Shown here piece by piece: positions 6,201 to 13,610 of a stretch of DNA of 23,778 nt (within the stretch, counting starts at the first letter, position 1; each line of letters begins with the position of its first letter). Source of the DNA: Candidatus Methylomirabilota bacterium (lineage in GTDB: Bacteria; Methylomirabilota; Methylomirabilia; Methylomirabilales; 2-02-FULL-66-22); the NCBI GenBank assembly GCA_016208645.1, contig JACQXP010000246.1, forward strand, positions 1 to 23,778, in the 5' to 3' direction. Under the pieces are notes generated by a model. It saw only the letters and a list, made by a program, of their open reading frames with translations, was not told where the DNA came from and searched no databases. A program made the translations under genes and the position numbers.

Positions 6201-7390
6201 GTGTCTCGCAGCGCGCCCGGAATCTCGTTCCCTCAGCGACCCTGGCCATCTCCGCCACCGCCCGGCGGATGCGTGCCGAGGGGATTGATGTGGTCGGCTT
6301 CGGCTCGGGCGAGCCGGACTTCGACACCCCCGACCACATCAAGGAGGCGGCCATCCAGGCCATCCGCGAAGGCTTCACCAAGTACACCGCCTCCGGCGGC
6401 ATCGACGAACTGAAGGACGCCGTGGTGGCCAAGCTGAAGCGGGACAACGGCCTCACCTACGGGCGGGACCAGATCCTCATCTCTTGCGGGGGAAAGCATT
6501 CCCTCTACAACGTCTTCCAGGCGCTCTTGGAACCGGGCGACGACGTCATCATCCCTGCGCCGTATTGGGTCAGTTTTCCTGAACAGGTCAAGTTGTGCGA
6601 TGCCAAGCCGGTCTTCGTCCAGACGTCCGAGCGCCAGGGATTCCGCCTGCACCGGACCCTGGTGGAGCCGCTGGTGACGCCTCGGACAAAGATCCTGGTC
6701 CTGAACTCCCCCTGCAATCCCACCGGGGCGGCGCTCACCAAGGAGGAGCTCTCGGGCCTGGCGGCCCTGGCGGTGGAGCGGGGATTCTGGCTCCTCTCGG
6801 ACGAGACCTACGAATCCCTGACCTACGACGGGCACCAGCACGTGAGCATTGCCTCGTTCGGCGATCAGGTGTACGACCGGACGATCCTGGTGAATTCGCT
6901 GTCCAAGGCCTATGCCATGACCGGCTGGCGCGTCGGCTATACCGCGTGTCTCAAGGAGATCATCAAGGCCATGGACGGTCTCCAGAGCCAGATGACCTCC
7001 AACCCTACCTCCATCGCGCAGCGCGCGGCGGTGGCGGCCCTGACCGGGCCCCAGGAGCCAACCTTTCGCATGCGGGAGGAGTTCGATCGCCGGCGCCGCT
7101 ACATCGTCGAGCGGCTCAACGCCATGCCGGGGGTGAGTTGTCTCAGCCCGCAGGGAGCGTTCTATGTCTTCCCCAACGTCTCGGGGACGTACGGCAAGCG
7201 TCACGGGGAGACGGCCGTCACGAACTCCACCAACTTCTCCGCCTATCTGCTCAGCGCGGCGCGGATCGCCGTGGTCCCCGGGGTGGAGTTCGGCAGCGAC
7301 GCCCACATCCGGATCTCTTACGCGACCTCGATGGCCAACATCGAGAAGGGGATGGATCGGATGGCGGAGGCCATCCGGCAGCTCCGGTGA
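6197..7390 (+). CDS. aspB: PLP-dependent class I/II aminotransferase (aspartate aminotransferase-like)
   Basis: 397 residues, typical for fold-type I aminotransferases of the AspB (COG0436-like) group. Visible signatures are GSGEPDFDTPDHI (substrate side), KYTASGGIDELK, the SPCNPTG loop with Asn174, SDETYESL with Asp202 contacting the pyridine nitrogen, and NSLSKAYAMTGWRVGY with Lys237 as the Schiff-base lysine. RISYATS near the end holds the arginine that binds the substrate carboxylate. It probably transfers amino groups between aspartate (or another amino acid) and 2-oxoglutarate. Exact specificity cannot be read from the sequence. The start overlaps the coaD stop as ATGA, with GGAAGGAG at 6183-6190 as an excellent ribosome-binding site. 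Confidence 0.92.
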   Translation: MSVSQRARNLVPSATLAISATARRMRAEGIDVVGFGSGEPDFDTPDHIKEAAIQAIREGFTKYTASGGIDELKDAVVAKLKRDNGLTYGRDQILISCGGKHSLYNVFQALLEPGDDVIIPAPYWVSFPEQVKLCDAKPVFVQTSERQGFRLHRTLVEPLVTPRTKILVLNSPCNPTGAALTKEELSGLAALAVERGFWLLSDETYESLTYDGHQHVSIASFGDQVYDRTILVNSLSKAYAMTGWRVGYTACLKEIIKAMDGLQSQMTSNPTSIAQRAAVAALTGPQEPTFRMREEFDRRRRYIVERLNAMPGVSCLSPQGAFYVFPNVSGTYGKRHGETAVTNSTNFSAYLLSAARIAVVPGVEFGSDAHIRISYATSMANIEKGMDRMAEAIRQLR

Positions 7391-7415
7391 CCGTGCTGCG
7401 AACCCAACGCATTTG

Positions 7416-7466
7416 CCCCCTCCCGTACCCTCCCTCTCGTTGGGGGGAGGGCAGGTGGGGGGGGAG
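7416..7466. repeat. Pyrimidine/purine hairpin element (element H1)
   Basis: A C/T-rich stretch (7416-7436) is followed after a short loop by a G/A-rich stretch (7442-7466). An inner stem ccctccc (7428-7434) with gggaggg (7445-7451) is surrounded by further imperfect pairing. The element lies in the 91-nt gap between the aminotransferase and the first peptide-binding-protein gene, just before its ribosome-binding site. It resembles H2 at 11020-11076 in composition and in position before a binding-protein gene. Confidence 0.5.
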
Positions 7467-7481
7467 AAGGAGGGAGAACCC

Positions 7482-9098
7482 ATGAGACGAATCGCCCGGC
7501 TGACCAGCCTCGTCGCCCTCACGCTCCTCTTCCTGGGAACGGCTCCAGCCATGGCCCAGAGCACCTTCATCTTCGGGGCCCAGGGGGAACCGGTGGATCT
7601 CGATCCGGCCATCATCACCGATGGCATCTCCTCCCGGATCACCCGGCAGATCTACGAGGGCCTCACAAAGTACAAGGGAGCCACGACCGAGGTGGTCCCC
7701 GCGCTGGCCGAGAAATGGACGGTCAGTGCCGACGGGACGGCCTGGACCTTCACCCTGCGGCGGAACGTGAAGTTCCACGACGGGACGCCCTTCGATGCCG
7801 CGGCCGTGGTCTGGAACTTCGAGCGCTGGCGCTTCACCAAGCACCCGCAGCATGAGAACCAGCTCAAGGCGGGCAAGACCTTCGAATACTACGAGGCCCA
7901 GTTCGGCGGGTTCGACGACAAGAGCCTCATCACCAAGGTGGAGGCCGTCAACCCGACCACGGTCCGGATCACCCTCAAGGCGCCCCAGGGCCCGTTCCTG
8001 GCCAACCTGGCGATGTTCGTCTTCGACATGGTCAGCCCCAAGGCGGCGGAGAAGTGGGGGACGGCCTTATCGAAGAACCCCGTGGGGACCGGCCCGTTCA
8101 AGTTCGTCGAATGGAAGGTGGGCCAGGAGGTGATCCTGGAGGCCAACAAGGACTACTGGGACAAGGCCACCGCGGCCAAGGTCCAGCGGGTGATTGTCCG
8201 CAACATCAAGGACAGTTCGCAGCGCCTGGCCGCCCTGAAGGCGGGGGAGATCCATGGGATGGAGGGCGTGAACCCGGACGACGTGAAGGTGGTGCGGGCC
8301 GACCCGAACCTCCAGATCATCCTGCGGCCGACCAACACCACGGGGTACGTGGCCTTCAACTACAAGGTGAAGGAGTTCCAGAACAAGCGAGTCCGGCAGG
8401 CCATCGCCCAGGCCATCAACAAGAAGGGGATCGTGGACGCCCTGTACGGCGGAACCGGGATGGCGGCGAACCAGTTCCAGCCCCCGCCGCTCTGGGGCCA
8501 CAACAAGGACTTGAAGGACTTCGAGTTCAACCCCCAGCGATCCCGCGACCTCTTGAAGGAGGCCGGGTTTGCTCAGGGGCTCAAGGACATCACCTGGGAG
8601 GATGGCCGGAAGGAGCCGCTCCAGTTCTGGTACATGCCGGTCTCCCGACCGTACTATCCGAACCCGAAGGAGATCGCCGAGGCCATGGCCGCCGACCTGG
8701 CCAAGGCGGGGATCACGGTGCAGCTCCAGACCACCGACTGGGCCGTCTATCTCGACAAGCGGAAGAACGGCCAGCTCCCCCTCTACATGCTGGGGTGGAC
8801 CGGGGACAACGGTGACCCGGACAACTTCGTCTGCTACTTCTTCTGCAATCCCGGCGCCTCGCGGGAAGGCTTCTACGCCAACCAGCAGTTGGCGGAGGTT
8901 CTCCTCCAGGGACAGAAGCTGACGGACCAACCGAAGCGGGCCGAGCTGTACCGGCGGGCCGAGCAGATGATCCACGACGACGTGGCCCGGATCTTCATCG
9001 CCAACAACCAGCCGCCCCTCGCCTTCCAGAAGAAGGTGAAGGGCTACGTCGCGAATCCCACCAGCAGCGAATACTTCAATACCGTGTCTCTCCAGTAG
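7482..9098 (+). CDS. dppA: Family 5 extracellular solute-binding protein, DppA-like (peptide ABC transporter)
   Basis: 538 residues. The N-terminus MRRIARLTSLVALTLLFLG has basic, hydrophobic and AMA|Q sections, so it is a Sec signal peptide probably cut after Ala25. The mature part opens STFIFGAQGEPVDLDPA and carries the family 5 block RNVKFHDGTPFDAAAVVWNF. Near 438-448, GWTGDNGDPDNF matches the DppA stretch whose Asp binds the free amino group of a dipeptide, and two nearby cysteines (CYFFC) are also DppA-like. The likely role is periplasmic capture of di- or short peptides. The start at ATG 7482 is fixed by AAGGAGGGAG at 7468-7477 and by the signal peptide; earlier in-frame codons overlap the aminotransferase. 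It heads a binding-protein/permease/permease set without its own ATPases. Confidence 0.92.
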   Translation: MRRIARLTSLVALTLLFLGTAPAMAQSTFIFGAQGEPVDLDPAIITDGISSRITRQIYEGLTKYKGATTEVVPALAEKWTVSADGTAWTFTLRRNVKFHDGTPFDAAAVVWNFERWRFTKHPQHENQLKAGKTFEYYEAQFGGFDDKSLITKVEAVNPTTVRITLKAPQGPFLANLAMFVFDMVSPKAAEKWGTALSKNPVGTGPFKFVEWKVGQEVILEANKDYWDKATAAKVQRVIVRNIKDSSQRLAALKAGEIHGMEGVNPDDVKVVRADPNLQIILRPTNTTGYVAFNYKVKEFQNKRVRQAIAQAINKKGIVDALYGGTGMAANQFQPPPLWGHNKDLKDFEFNPQRSRDLLKEAGFAQGLKDITWEDGRKEPLQFWYMPVSRPYYPNPKEIAEAMAADLAKAGITVQLQTTDWAVYLDKRKNGQLPLYMLGWTGDNGDPDNFVCYFFCNPGASREGFYANQQLAEVLLQGQKLTDQPKRAELYRRAEQMIHDDVARIFIANNQPPLAFQKKVKGYVANPTSSEYFNTVSLQ

Positions 9099-9124
9099 GA
9101 GCGTTCCGGGAGGACGGGGGCGAC

Positions 9125-10129
9125 GTGGGTGCCTATGCCATCAAGCGGTTTCTCACGATCGTCCCCGTCCTCATCGGGATCTCCCTCATCGTCTTCAGCT
9201 TTATCCACCTGATCCCCGGCGACCCCGCCGTGGCCATGCTGGGGGAGCGCGCCACTCCCCAGCGCGTGGCGGAAGTGCGGGCACAGCTCGGCCTCGACCA
9301 TCCGCTGTATACCCAGTATCTCATCTACGTCGGCAAGATCCTGCGGGGTGACCTGGGCGCCTCGATCCTGCGCGGGGACCCGGTCCTCCGGGACCTCGTC
9401 CGGCGTTTTCCGGCCACGGTGGAGCTGGCGCTCTCCGCCATCCTGATCGCCATCCTGGTTGGCATCCCGATGGGGATCATCGCCGCCGTCTGGCGAAACT
9501 CTGTGTTCGATGGCGTCTCCCGGTTGGTCGCCCTGACCGGGGTCTCCATGCCGATCTTCTGGCTCGGCCTCATGCTGGCCTGGTTTTTCGGTGTCGTGCT
9601 CCGCTGGCTGCCCACCGGCTTCCGCCTCGGGACGGATGTGACCCTGGCCTCGGTGACCAACTTCTACATCCTGGACAGCCTGCTGACCAAGAACCCCCAG
9701 GCGCTGGCGTCGAGCCTCCGCCACCTGATCCTGCCCGCCGTGGCCCTGTCAACCATTCCCATGGCGGTCATCGCGCGGATGACGCGGGCCAGCCTCCTGG
9801 AGGTCCTCTCGCAGGAGTACATCCGGACCGCGGAGGCCAAGGGGCTCCACCAAGGGGCGGTGATCCTGCGGCACGCCATGCGCAACGCCCTGCTCCCCGT
9901 CATGACCGTCACCGGGCTCCAGGTCGGCCGCCTGTTGGCCGGGGCCATCCTGACCGAAACGATCTTCTCCTGGCCGGGCATCGGCCTCTGGATCTACGAG
10001 TCCATTCAGGCGCGGGACTATCCCATCGTGCAGGGGGCAACGTTGTTCATCGCCACGATCTTCGTCATGGTGAACCTCCTCACGGACGTGCTCTATGCCG
10101 CAGTCGATCCCCGCATCAAGTACGATTGA
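9125..10129 (+). CDS. dppB: Peptide ABC transporter permease, DppB-like
   Basis: 334 residues with six clear hydrophobic segments, the first at FLTIVPVLIGISLIVFSFIH, followed by LIPGDPAVAMLG, the standard DppB/OppB opening. The cytoplasmic coupling (EAA) loop reads EYIRTAEAKGLHQGAVILRH with NALLPV just after, around residues 230-260, where the permease contacts the ATPase. TETIFSWPGIGLWIYES and the C-terminal LLTDVLYAAVDPRIKY are also family hallmarks. It starts at GTG 9125 behind GGGAGG at 9108-9113, 26 nt after the binding-protein gene. Together with the next permease it should form the membrane channel. The next gene starts inside its 3' end. Confidence 0.93.
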   Translation: MGAYAIKRFLTIVPVLIGISLIVFSFIHLIPGDPAVAMLGERATPQRVAEVRAQLGLDHPLYTQYLIYVGKILRGDLGASILRGDPVLRDLVRRFPATVELALSAILIAILVGIPMGIIAAVWRNSVFDGVSRLVALTGVSMPIFWLGLMLAWFFGVVLRWLPTGFRLGTDVTLASVTNFYILDSLLTKNPQALASSLRHLILPAVALSTIPMAVIARMTRASLLEVLSQEYIRTAEAKGLHQGAVILRHAMRNALLPVMTVTGLQVGRLLAGAILTETIFSWPGIGLWIYESIQARDYPIVQGATLFIATIFVMVNLLTDVLYAAVDPRIKYD

Positions 10130-11009
10130 GCTGCCGGTCGCGGCCCGCAGTGAGCCGAGAGGCCGGAGTCCCCTGGAGGCGGCCGTGCACCGGCTGCTGG
10201 CCAACCGGGTCGCCAGGGGCGGGCTGGCCATCATCGCGCTCTTCACGCTGATGGCGGTGCTGAGCCCCGTGTTCCTTCCGTACAATCCCACGGTGGATGC
10301 GGACCTGCTTGCGCGGCTGAAGCCCCCGACGTGGACCCACCCCTTCGGGACCGATGCGCTGGGACGGGACATCCTGATGCGGATCCTTCACGGGGCCCGG
10401 GTCTCCCTCGGCCTGGGGGTAGGGTCGGTCGTCCTGGCTGCCCTGGTGGGATCGTTCCTGGGCCTCCTGGCAGGATACGTGGGGCACCGGACGGACCTGT
10501 GCCTGATGTTTTGCATGGACATCCTCCTGGCCTTCCCCGCGACGCTCCTGGCCATCGCCATCGTGGCGATGATCGGCCCGGGACTCCGAAACTCGCTGAT
10601 TGCCATCAGCGTGGTCTCGATCCCGTTCTATGCGCGGATCACCCGCGGCGAGGTCCTGGCCCTGAAGGAGCGGGAGTTCGTCACGGCCGCCCGGGGGCTC
10701 GGCGGCAGCGCGCGGCGCATTCTGCTCTGGCACATCTTCCCGAACACGCTTCCCCCCCTCACCGTCCAGACCACGCTGGCCGTGGCCTTCGCCATCCTGG
10801 AGGCGGCGGCGCTGGGGTTCCTGGGCCTCGGGGCGCAGCCGCCGATCCCCGAGTGGGGCGCCATGCTGGCGGACAGCTACAAGTTCTTCACCAGCGGCGC
10901 GTGGTGGGCCTTCTTCTTTCCCGGCGCGGCCATCATGCTCTCGGTCCTCGGCTTCAACCTGGTGGGGGACGCCCTGCGGGACGCCCTGGACCCGAGGCTG
11001 CGAACCTGA
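10095..11009 (+). CDS. dppC: Peptide ABC transporter permease, DppC-like
   Basis: 304 residues. A short hydrophilic N-terminus is followed by NRVARGGLAIIALFTLMAVLSPVFLPYNP, then the conserved THPFGTDALGRDILMRILHGARVSLGLG block of DppC/OppC permeases. The EAA loop REFVTAARGLGGSARRILLWHIFPNTLPPL lies around residues 193-225, and the tail GFNLVGDALRDALDPRLR is diagnostic. ATG 10095 overlaps dppB by 35 bases, which implies coupled translation. There is no later ATG that keeps the N-terminal region. It pairs with the preceding permease; no ATPase gene follows directly, and the next gene begins a second peptide-transporter set. Confidence 0.92.
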   Translation: MPQSIPASSTIELPVAARSEPRGRSPLEAAVHRLLANRVARGGLAIIALFTLMAVLSPVFLPYNPTVDADLLARLKPPTWTHPFGTDALGRDILMRILHGARVSLGLGVGSVVLAALVGSFLGLLAGYVGHRTDLCLMFCMDILLAFPATLLAIAIVAMIGPGLRNSLIAISVVSIPFYARITRGEVLALKEREFVTAARGLGGSARRILLWHIFPNTLPPLTVQTTLAVAFAILEAAALGFLGLGAQPPIPEWGAMLADSYKFFTSGAWWAFFFPGAAIMLSVLGFNLVGDALRDALDPRLRT

Positions 11010-11019
11010 CCACTTCCCC

Positions 11020-11076
11020 CCTCACCCGTTCCTCTCCCCCCACCCAACGGGTACCCGGGGAGAGGTGGAGGTGAGG
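11020..11076. repeat. GC-rich hairpin element (element H2)
   Basis: cctctcccc (11031-11039) pairs perfectly with ggggagagg (11057-11065), and the outer cctcac (11020-11025) pairs with gtgagg (11071-11076). It lies in the 104-nt gap between dppC and the second binding-protein gene. It may work as an intercistronic mRNA stabiliser or a weak terminator, and it shares composition and setting with H1 at 7416-7466. Confidence 0.6.
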
Positions 11077-11113
11077 AGGGTGCGGTGAAGCGTTCGGTAT
11101 AGGAGGTATCGCC

Positions 11114-12685
11114 ATGAGGGGAAGAAAGCCCCTTGCAGCGTTCGCGATCCTGGGACTGATTTTTGCCGCGTCGCCGTCGGCGGCCCAGGAGCAGGTCTTC
11201 CGCATCAATAACATGGTGGAGCCGGAGAGCCTGGACCCGGGCGTGGTCACCGGTGTGCCGGAGCACCGCATCCTGAGCAATCTCTTCGAGGGGCTGACCA
11301 CCACGGACCCGAAGGACCTGTCGCCGAGGCCGGGGATGGCCGCCTCCTGGTCCGTGTCCAAGGACGGTCTCGTCTACACCTTCAAGCTGCGGAACGCGCG
11401 CTGGACGGATGGCAAACCGGTGACGGCCCACGACTTCGTGTATGCGTGGGAGCGAGTCCTGAATCCGAAGTCGGGGGCGAAATACGCCCAGCAGCTCTTC
11501 TATCTGAAAAACGGGGAGGACTACAACAGGGGGCGGATCACGGATTTCTCCCAGGTGGGGGTGAAGGCATTGGATGATCAGACATTGCGGGCCACCCTGC
11601 GCTGTCCGACCGCCTACTTCCTGGACCTCACCAGCTTCTACACGTTGTATCCCATTCCCCGCTGGGCCATCGAAGCCCACGGGAAGGACTGGGTCAAGCC
11701 CGGCAAGATCGTGACCAACGGCCCGTTCCGCCTGGCAAGCTGGGTGCCGCAGAAGGAGCTCATCCTTGAAAAGAGCCCCCAGCACTGGGACGCGGCAAGG
11801 GTCAAACTTCAGAAAGTCGTCTTCATGCCCACGGAGGACGTTAACACTGCCTATAAGCAGTTTCTCGCGGGGGAAAGCGACTGGGTTCCCCAGGTTCCAC
11901 CTGCGCAGATTGATGCCGCGCGAAGCCGCCCCGAGTTCTATGTGACGCCGTACCTCGGGACCTACTACTTCCGGTTCAACGTCACGAAGCCGCCCACCAA
12001 CGACGTCCGCGTGCGCAAGGCCTTGAGCCTGGCCGTGGACCGGGAATCGCTCACGAAGTTCGTGACCAAGGCCGGCGAGATCCCGACCAGCACCTTCGTG
12101 CCGGCCGGCATGCGGGGCTACGAGGGAGTCAGGGGGCTCGGCTTCGACGTGGCGGCCGCAAGGAAACTCCTGGCGGAGGCGGGCTATCCCGAGGGCAAGG
12201 GGTTCCCCAGGCTCGAACTCCTGTACAACACCAACGAACTGCACCGGGTCGTAACGCAGGCCGTGCAGCAGATGTGGAAGGATCACCTGGGCATCCAGGT
12301 GGACCTGGTCAACGTGGAATGGAAGGTGTACCTCAGCCGGCAGAGCGGCATGGACTACCAGCTCTCCCGGGCGGGGTGGATCGGCGACTACGTGGACCCC
12401 AACACCTTCCTGGACATGTGGGTGACCGGCGGCGGCAATAACCAAACCGGCTGGTCGAACAAGCGATATGACGACCTGATCACCCGGGCCGCCTGCAAGA
12501 TCGTCAATGTGAAGGACCGGATGCGGGCGTTGCAGGAGGCAGAACAGATCCTGGTGGCGGAGGAGGCGCCCATCATGCCCCTCTTCACCTACGTCAACAA
12601 GGGGATGCTGAGCCGCCGCGTGAAGGGGTGGTCCCCCAACATCCTCGACCAGCATCCGCTCAAGTACGTCAACCTGGAGCGGTGA
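11114..12685 (+). CDS. oppA: Family 5 extracellular solute-binding protein, OppA-like (oligopeptide ABC transporter)
   Basis: 523 residues. The signal peptide MRGRKPLAAFAILGLIFAAS ends at SAA|QEQ (about residue 24). The mature start FRINNMVEPESLDPG, then TAHDFVYAWERVLNPKSGAKYA and LKNGEDYNRG, are much closer to OppA than to DppA. GWIGDYVDPNTFLDM (421-435) corresponds to the OppA segment whose Asp (here Asp425) binds the peptide amino terminus, and is followed by NNQTGWSNKRYDDLI. The likely role is periplasmic binding of oligopeptides, including possible cell-wall peptides. ATG 11114 has a strong TAGGAGGT at 11100-11107. It is clearly diverged from the binding protein at 7482, so the two are not a recent duplication. 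Confidence 0.91.
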   Translation: MRGRKPLAAFAILGLIFAASPSAAQEQVFRINNMVEPESLDPGVVTGVPEHRILSNLFEGLTTTDPKDLSPRPGMAASWSVSKDGLVYTFKLRNARWTDGKPVTAHDFVYAWERVLNPKSGAKYAQQLFYLKNGEDYNRGRITDFSQVGVKALDDQTLRATLRCPTAYFLDLTSFYTLYPIPRWAIEAHGKDWVKPGKIVTNGPFRLASWVPQKELILEKSPQHWDAARVKLQKVVFMPTEDVNTAYKQFLAGESDWVPQVPPAQIDAARSRPEFYVTPYLGTYYFRFNVTKPPTNDVRVRKALSLAVDRESLTKFVTKAGEIPTSTFVPAGMRGYEGVRGLGFDVAAARKLLAEAGYPEGKGFPRLELLYNTNELHRVVTQAVQQMWKDHLGIQVDLVNVEWKVYLSRQSGMDYQLSRAGWIGDYVDPNTFLDMWVTGGGNNQTGWSNKRYDDLITRAACKIVNVKDRMRALQEAEQILVAEEAPIMPLFTYVNKGMLSRRVKGWSPNILDQHPLKYVNLER

Positions 12686-12692
12686 CGCCACC

Positions 12693-13610
12693 GTGCTCGG
12701 CTACATCCTCCGCCGGCTGGCGGGGTTCCTGCCCGTCCTGTTCGTCATTGTCTCCCTGTCGTTCTTCATGATGCGCCTGGCGCCGGGTGGGCCGTTCGAC
12801 CAGGAGCGCGCCCTCCCGGAGCAGGTGCGGGCCAACATCGAGGCCCGCTACCATCTGGACGAGCCCCTCTGGCGCCAGTACCTCCGCTACCTCGGTGAGG
12901 TGGCGCAGGGGGACTTGGGCCCGTCGTTTCGCTACCCCGACCGGTCCGTCAACGAACTGCTGGGGCTCGGCTTCCCCGTCTCACTGACACTGGGCCTCTG
13001 CGCCCTGACCGTGGCCCTGGCGCTGGGGGGAACGGCGGGCATCCTGGCTGGCCTGCGACGGAATTCCGTCCTCGACTACCTCACCATGTCGGTTGCCCTC
13101 GGCGGTGTCTCGGTCCCCAACTTCGTCCTCGGCCCGATCCTGATGCTGGTCTTTGCCCTGGGGCTCCACTGGCTCCCCGTAGCGGGGTGGGGAACCTGGC
13201 GGCACCTCATCCTGCCGTCGGTGACCCTGGGGACGTTCTATGCGGCGTATGTCGCGAGGCTCACCCGGGCCGGCATGTTGGAGGTGATCGGCCAGGACTT
13301 CATCCGAACCGCCCGCGCCAAGGGTCTCCGCGAAGCGACGGTGGTCCTGCGGCATGCGCTGCCCGGCGCGATCCTGCCGGTGATCACGTACCTGGGTCCC
13401 GCCTCGGCCGCCATTCTCACGGGCTCGGTGGTCGTGGAGACGATCTTCAGCATTCCCGGGATCGGCCGCTATTTCGTGGGCGGCGCCCTGAACCGCGACT
13501 ACACCATGGTCCTGGGGACGGTGGTCTTCTTCAGCGTCCTCTTGCTGTTCTTCAACCTGATCGTGGACATCCTGTACGCCTACCTGGACCCGCGGGTGCA
13601 AGTGCGGTGA
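12693..13610 (+). CDS. oppB: Oligopeptide ABC transporter permease, OppB-like
   Basis: 305 residues, matching the usual OppB length of about 306. It opens MLGYILRRLAGFLPVLFVIV and SFFMMRLAPGGPFDQERALP, where APGGPF is the OppB version of the first periplasmic motif. The EAA loop DFIRTARAKGLREATVVLRH (about 200-220) and ETIFSIPGIGRYFVGGALNRDY follow. The protein ends ILYAYLDPRVQVR. GTG 12693 begins 7 nt after the oppA stop; the ribosome-binding site is weak. The stop overlaps the next gene's GTG as GTGA. It forms the translocation channel with the next permease. Confidence 0.93.
   Translation: MLGYILRRLAGFLPVLFVIVSLSFFMMRLAPGGPFDQERALPEQVRANIEARYHLDEPLWRQYLRYLGEVAQGDLGPSFRYPDRSVNELLGLGFPVSLTLGLCALTVALALGGTAGILAGLRRNSVLDYLTMSVALGGVSVPNFVLGPILMLVFALGLHWLPVAGWGTWRHLILPSVTLGTFYAAYVARLTRAGMLEVIGQDFIRTARAKGLREATVVLRHALPGAILPVITYLGPASAAILTGSVVVETIFSIPGIGRYFVGGALNRDYTMVLGTVVFFSVLLLFFNLIVDILYAYLDPRVQVR

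Noticed and set aside
10877..12691. Long open frame on the - strand opposite the OppA-like gene (about 600 codons)
   Set aside because: The + strand frame has a signal peptide, ribosome-binding site and family motifs. The - strand frame has none.
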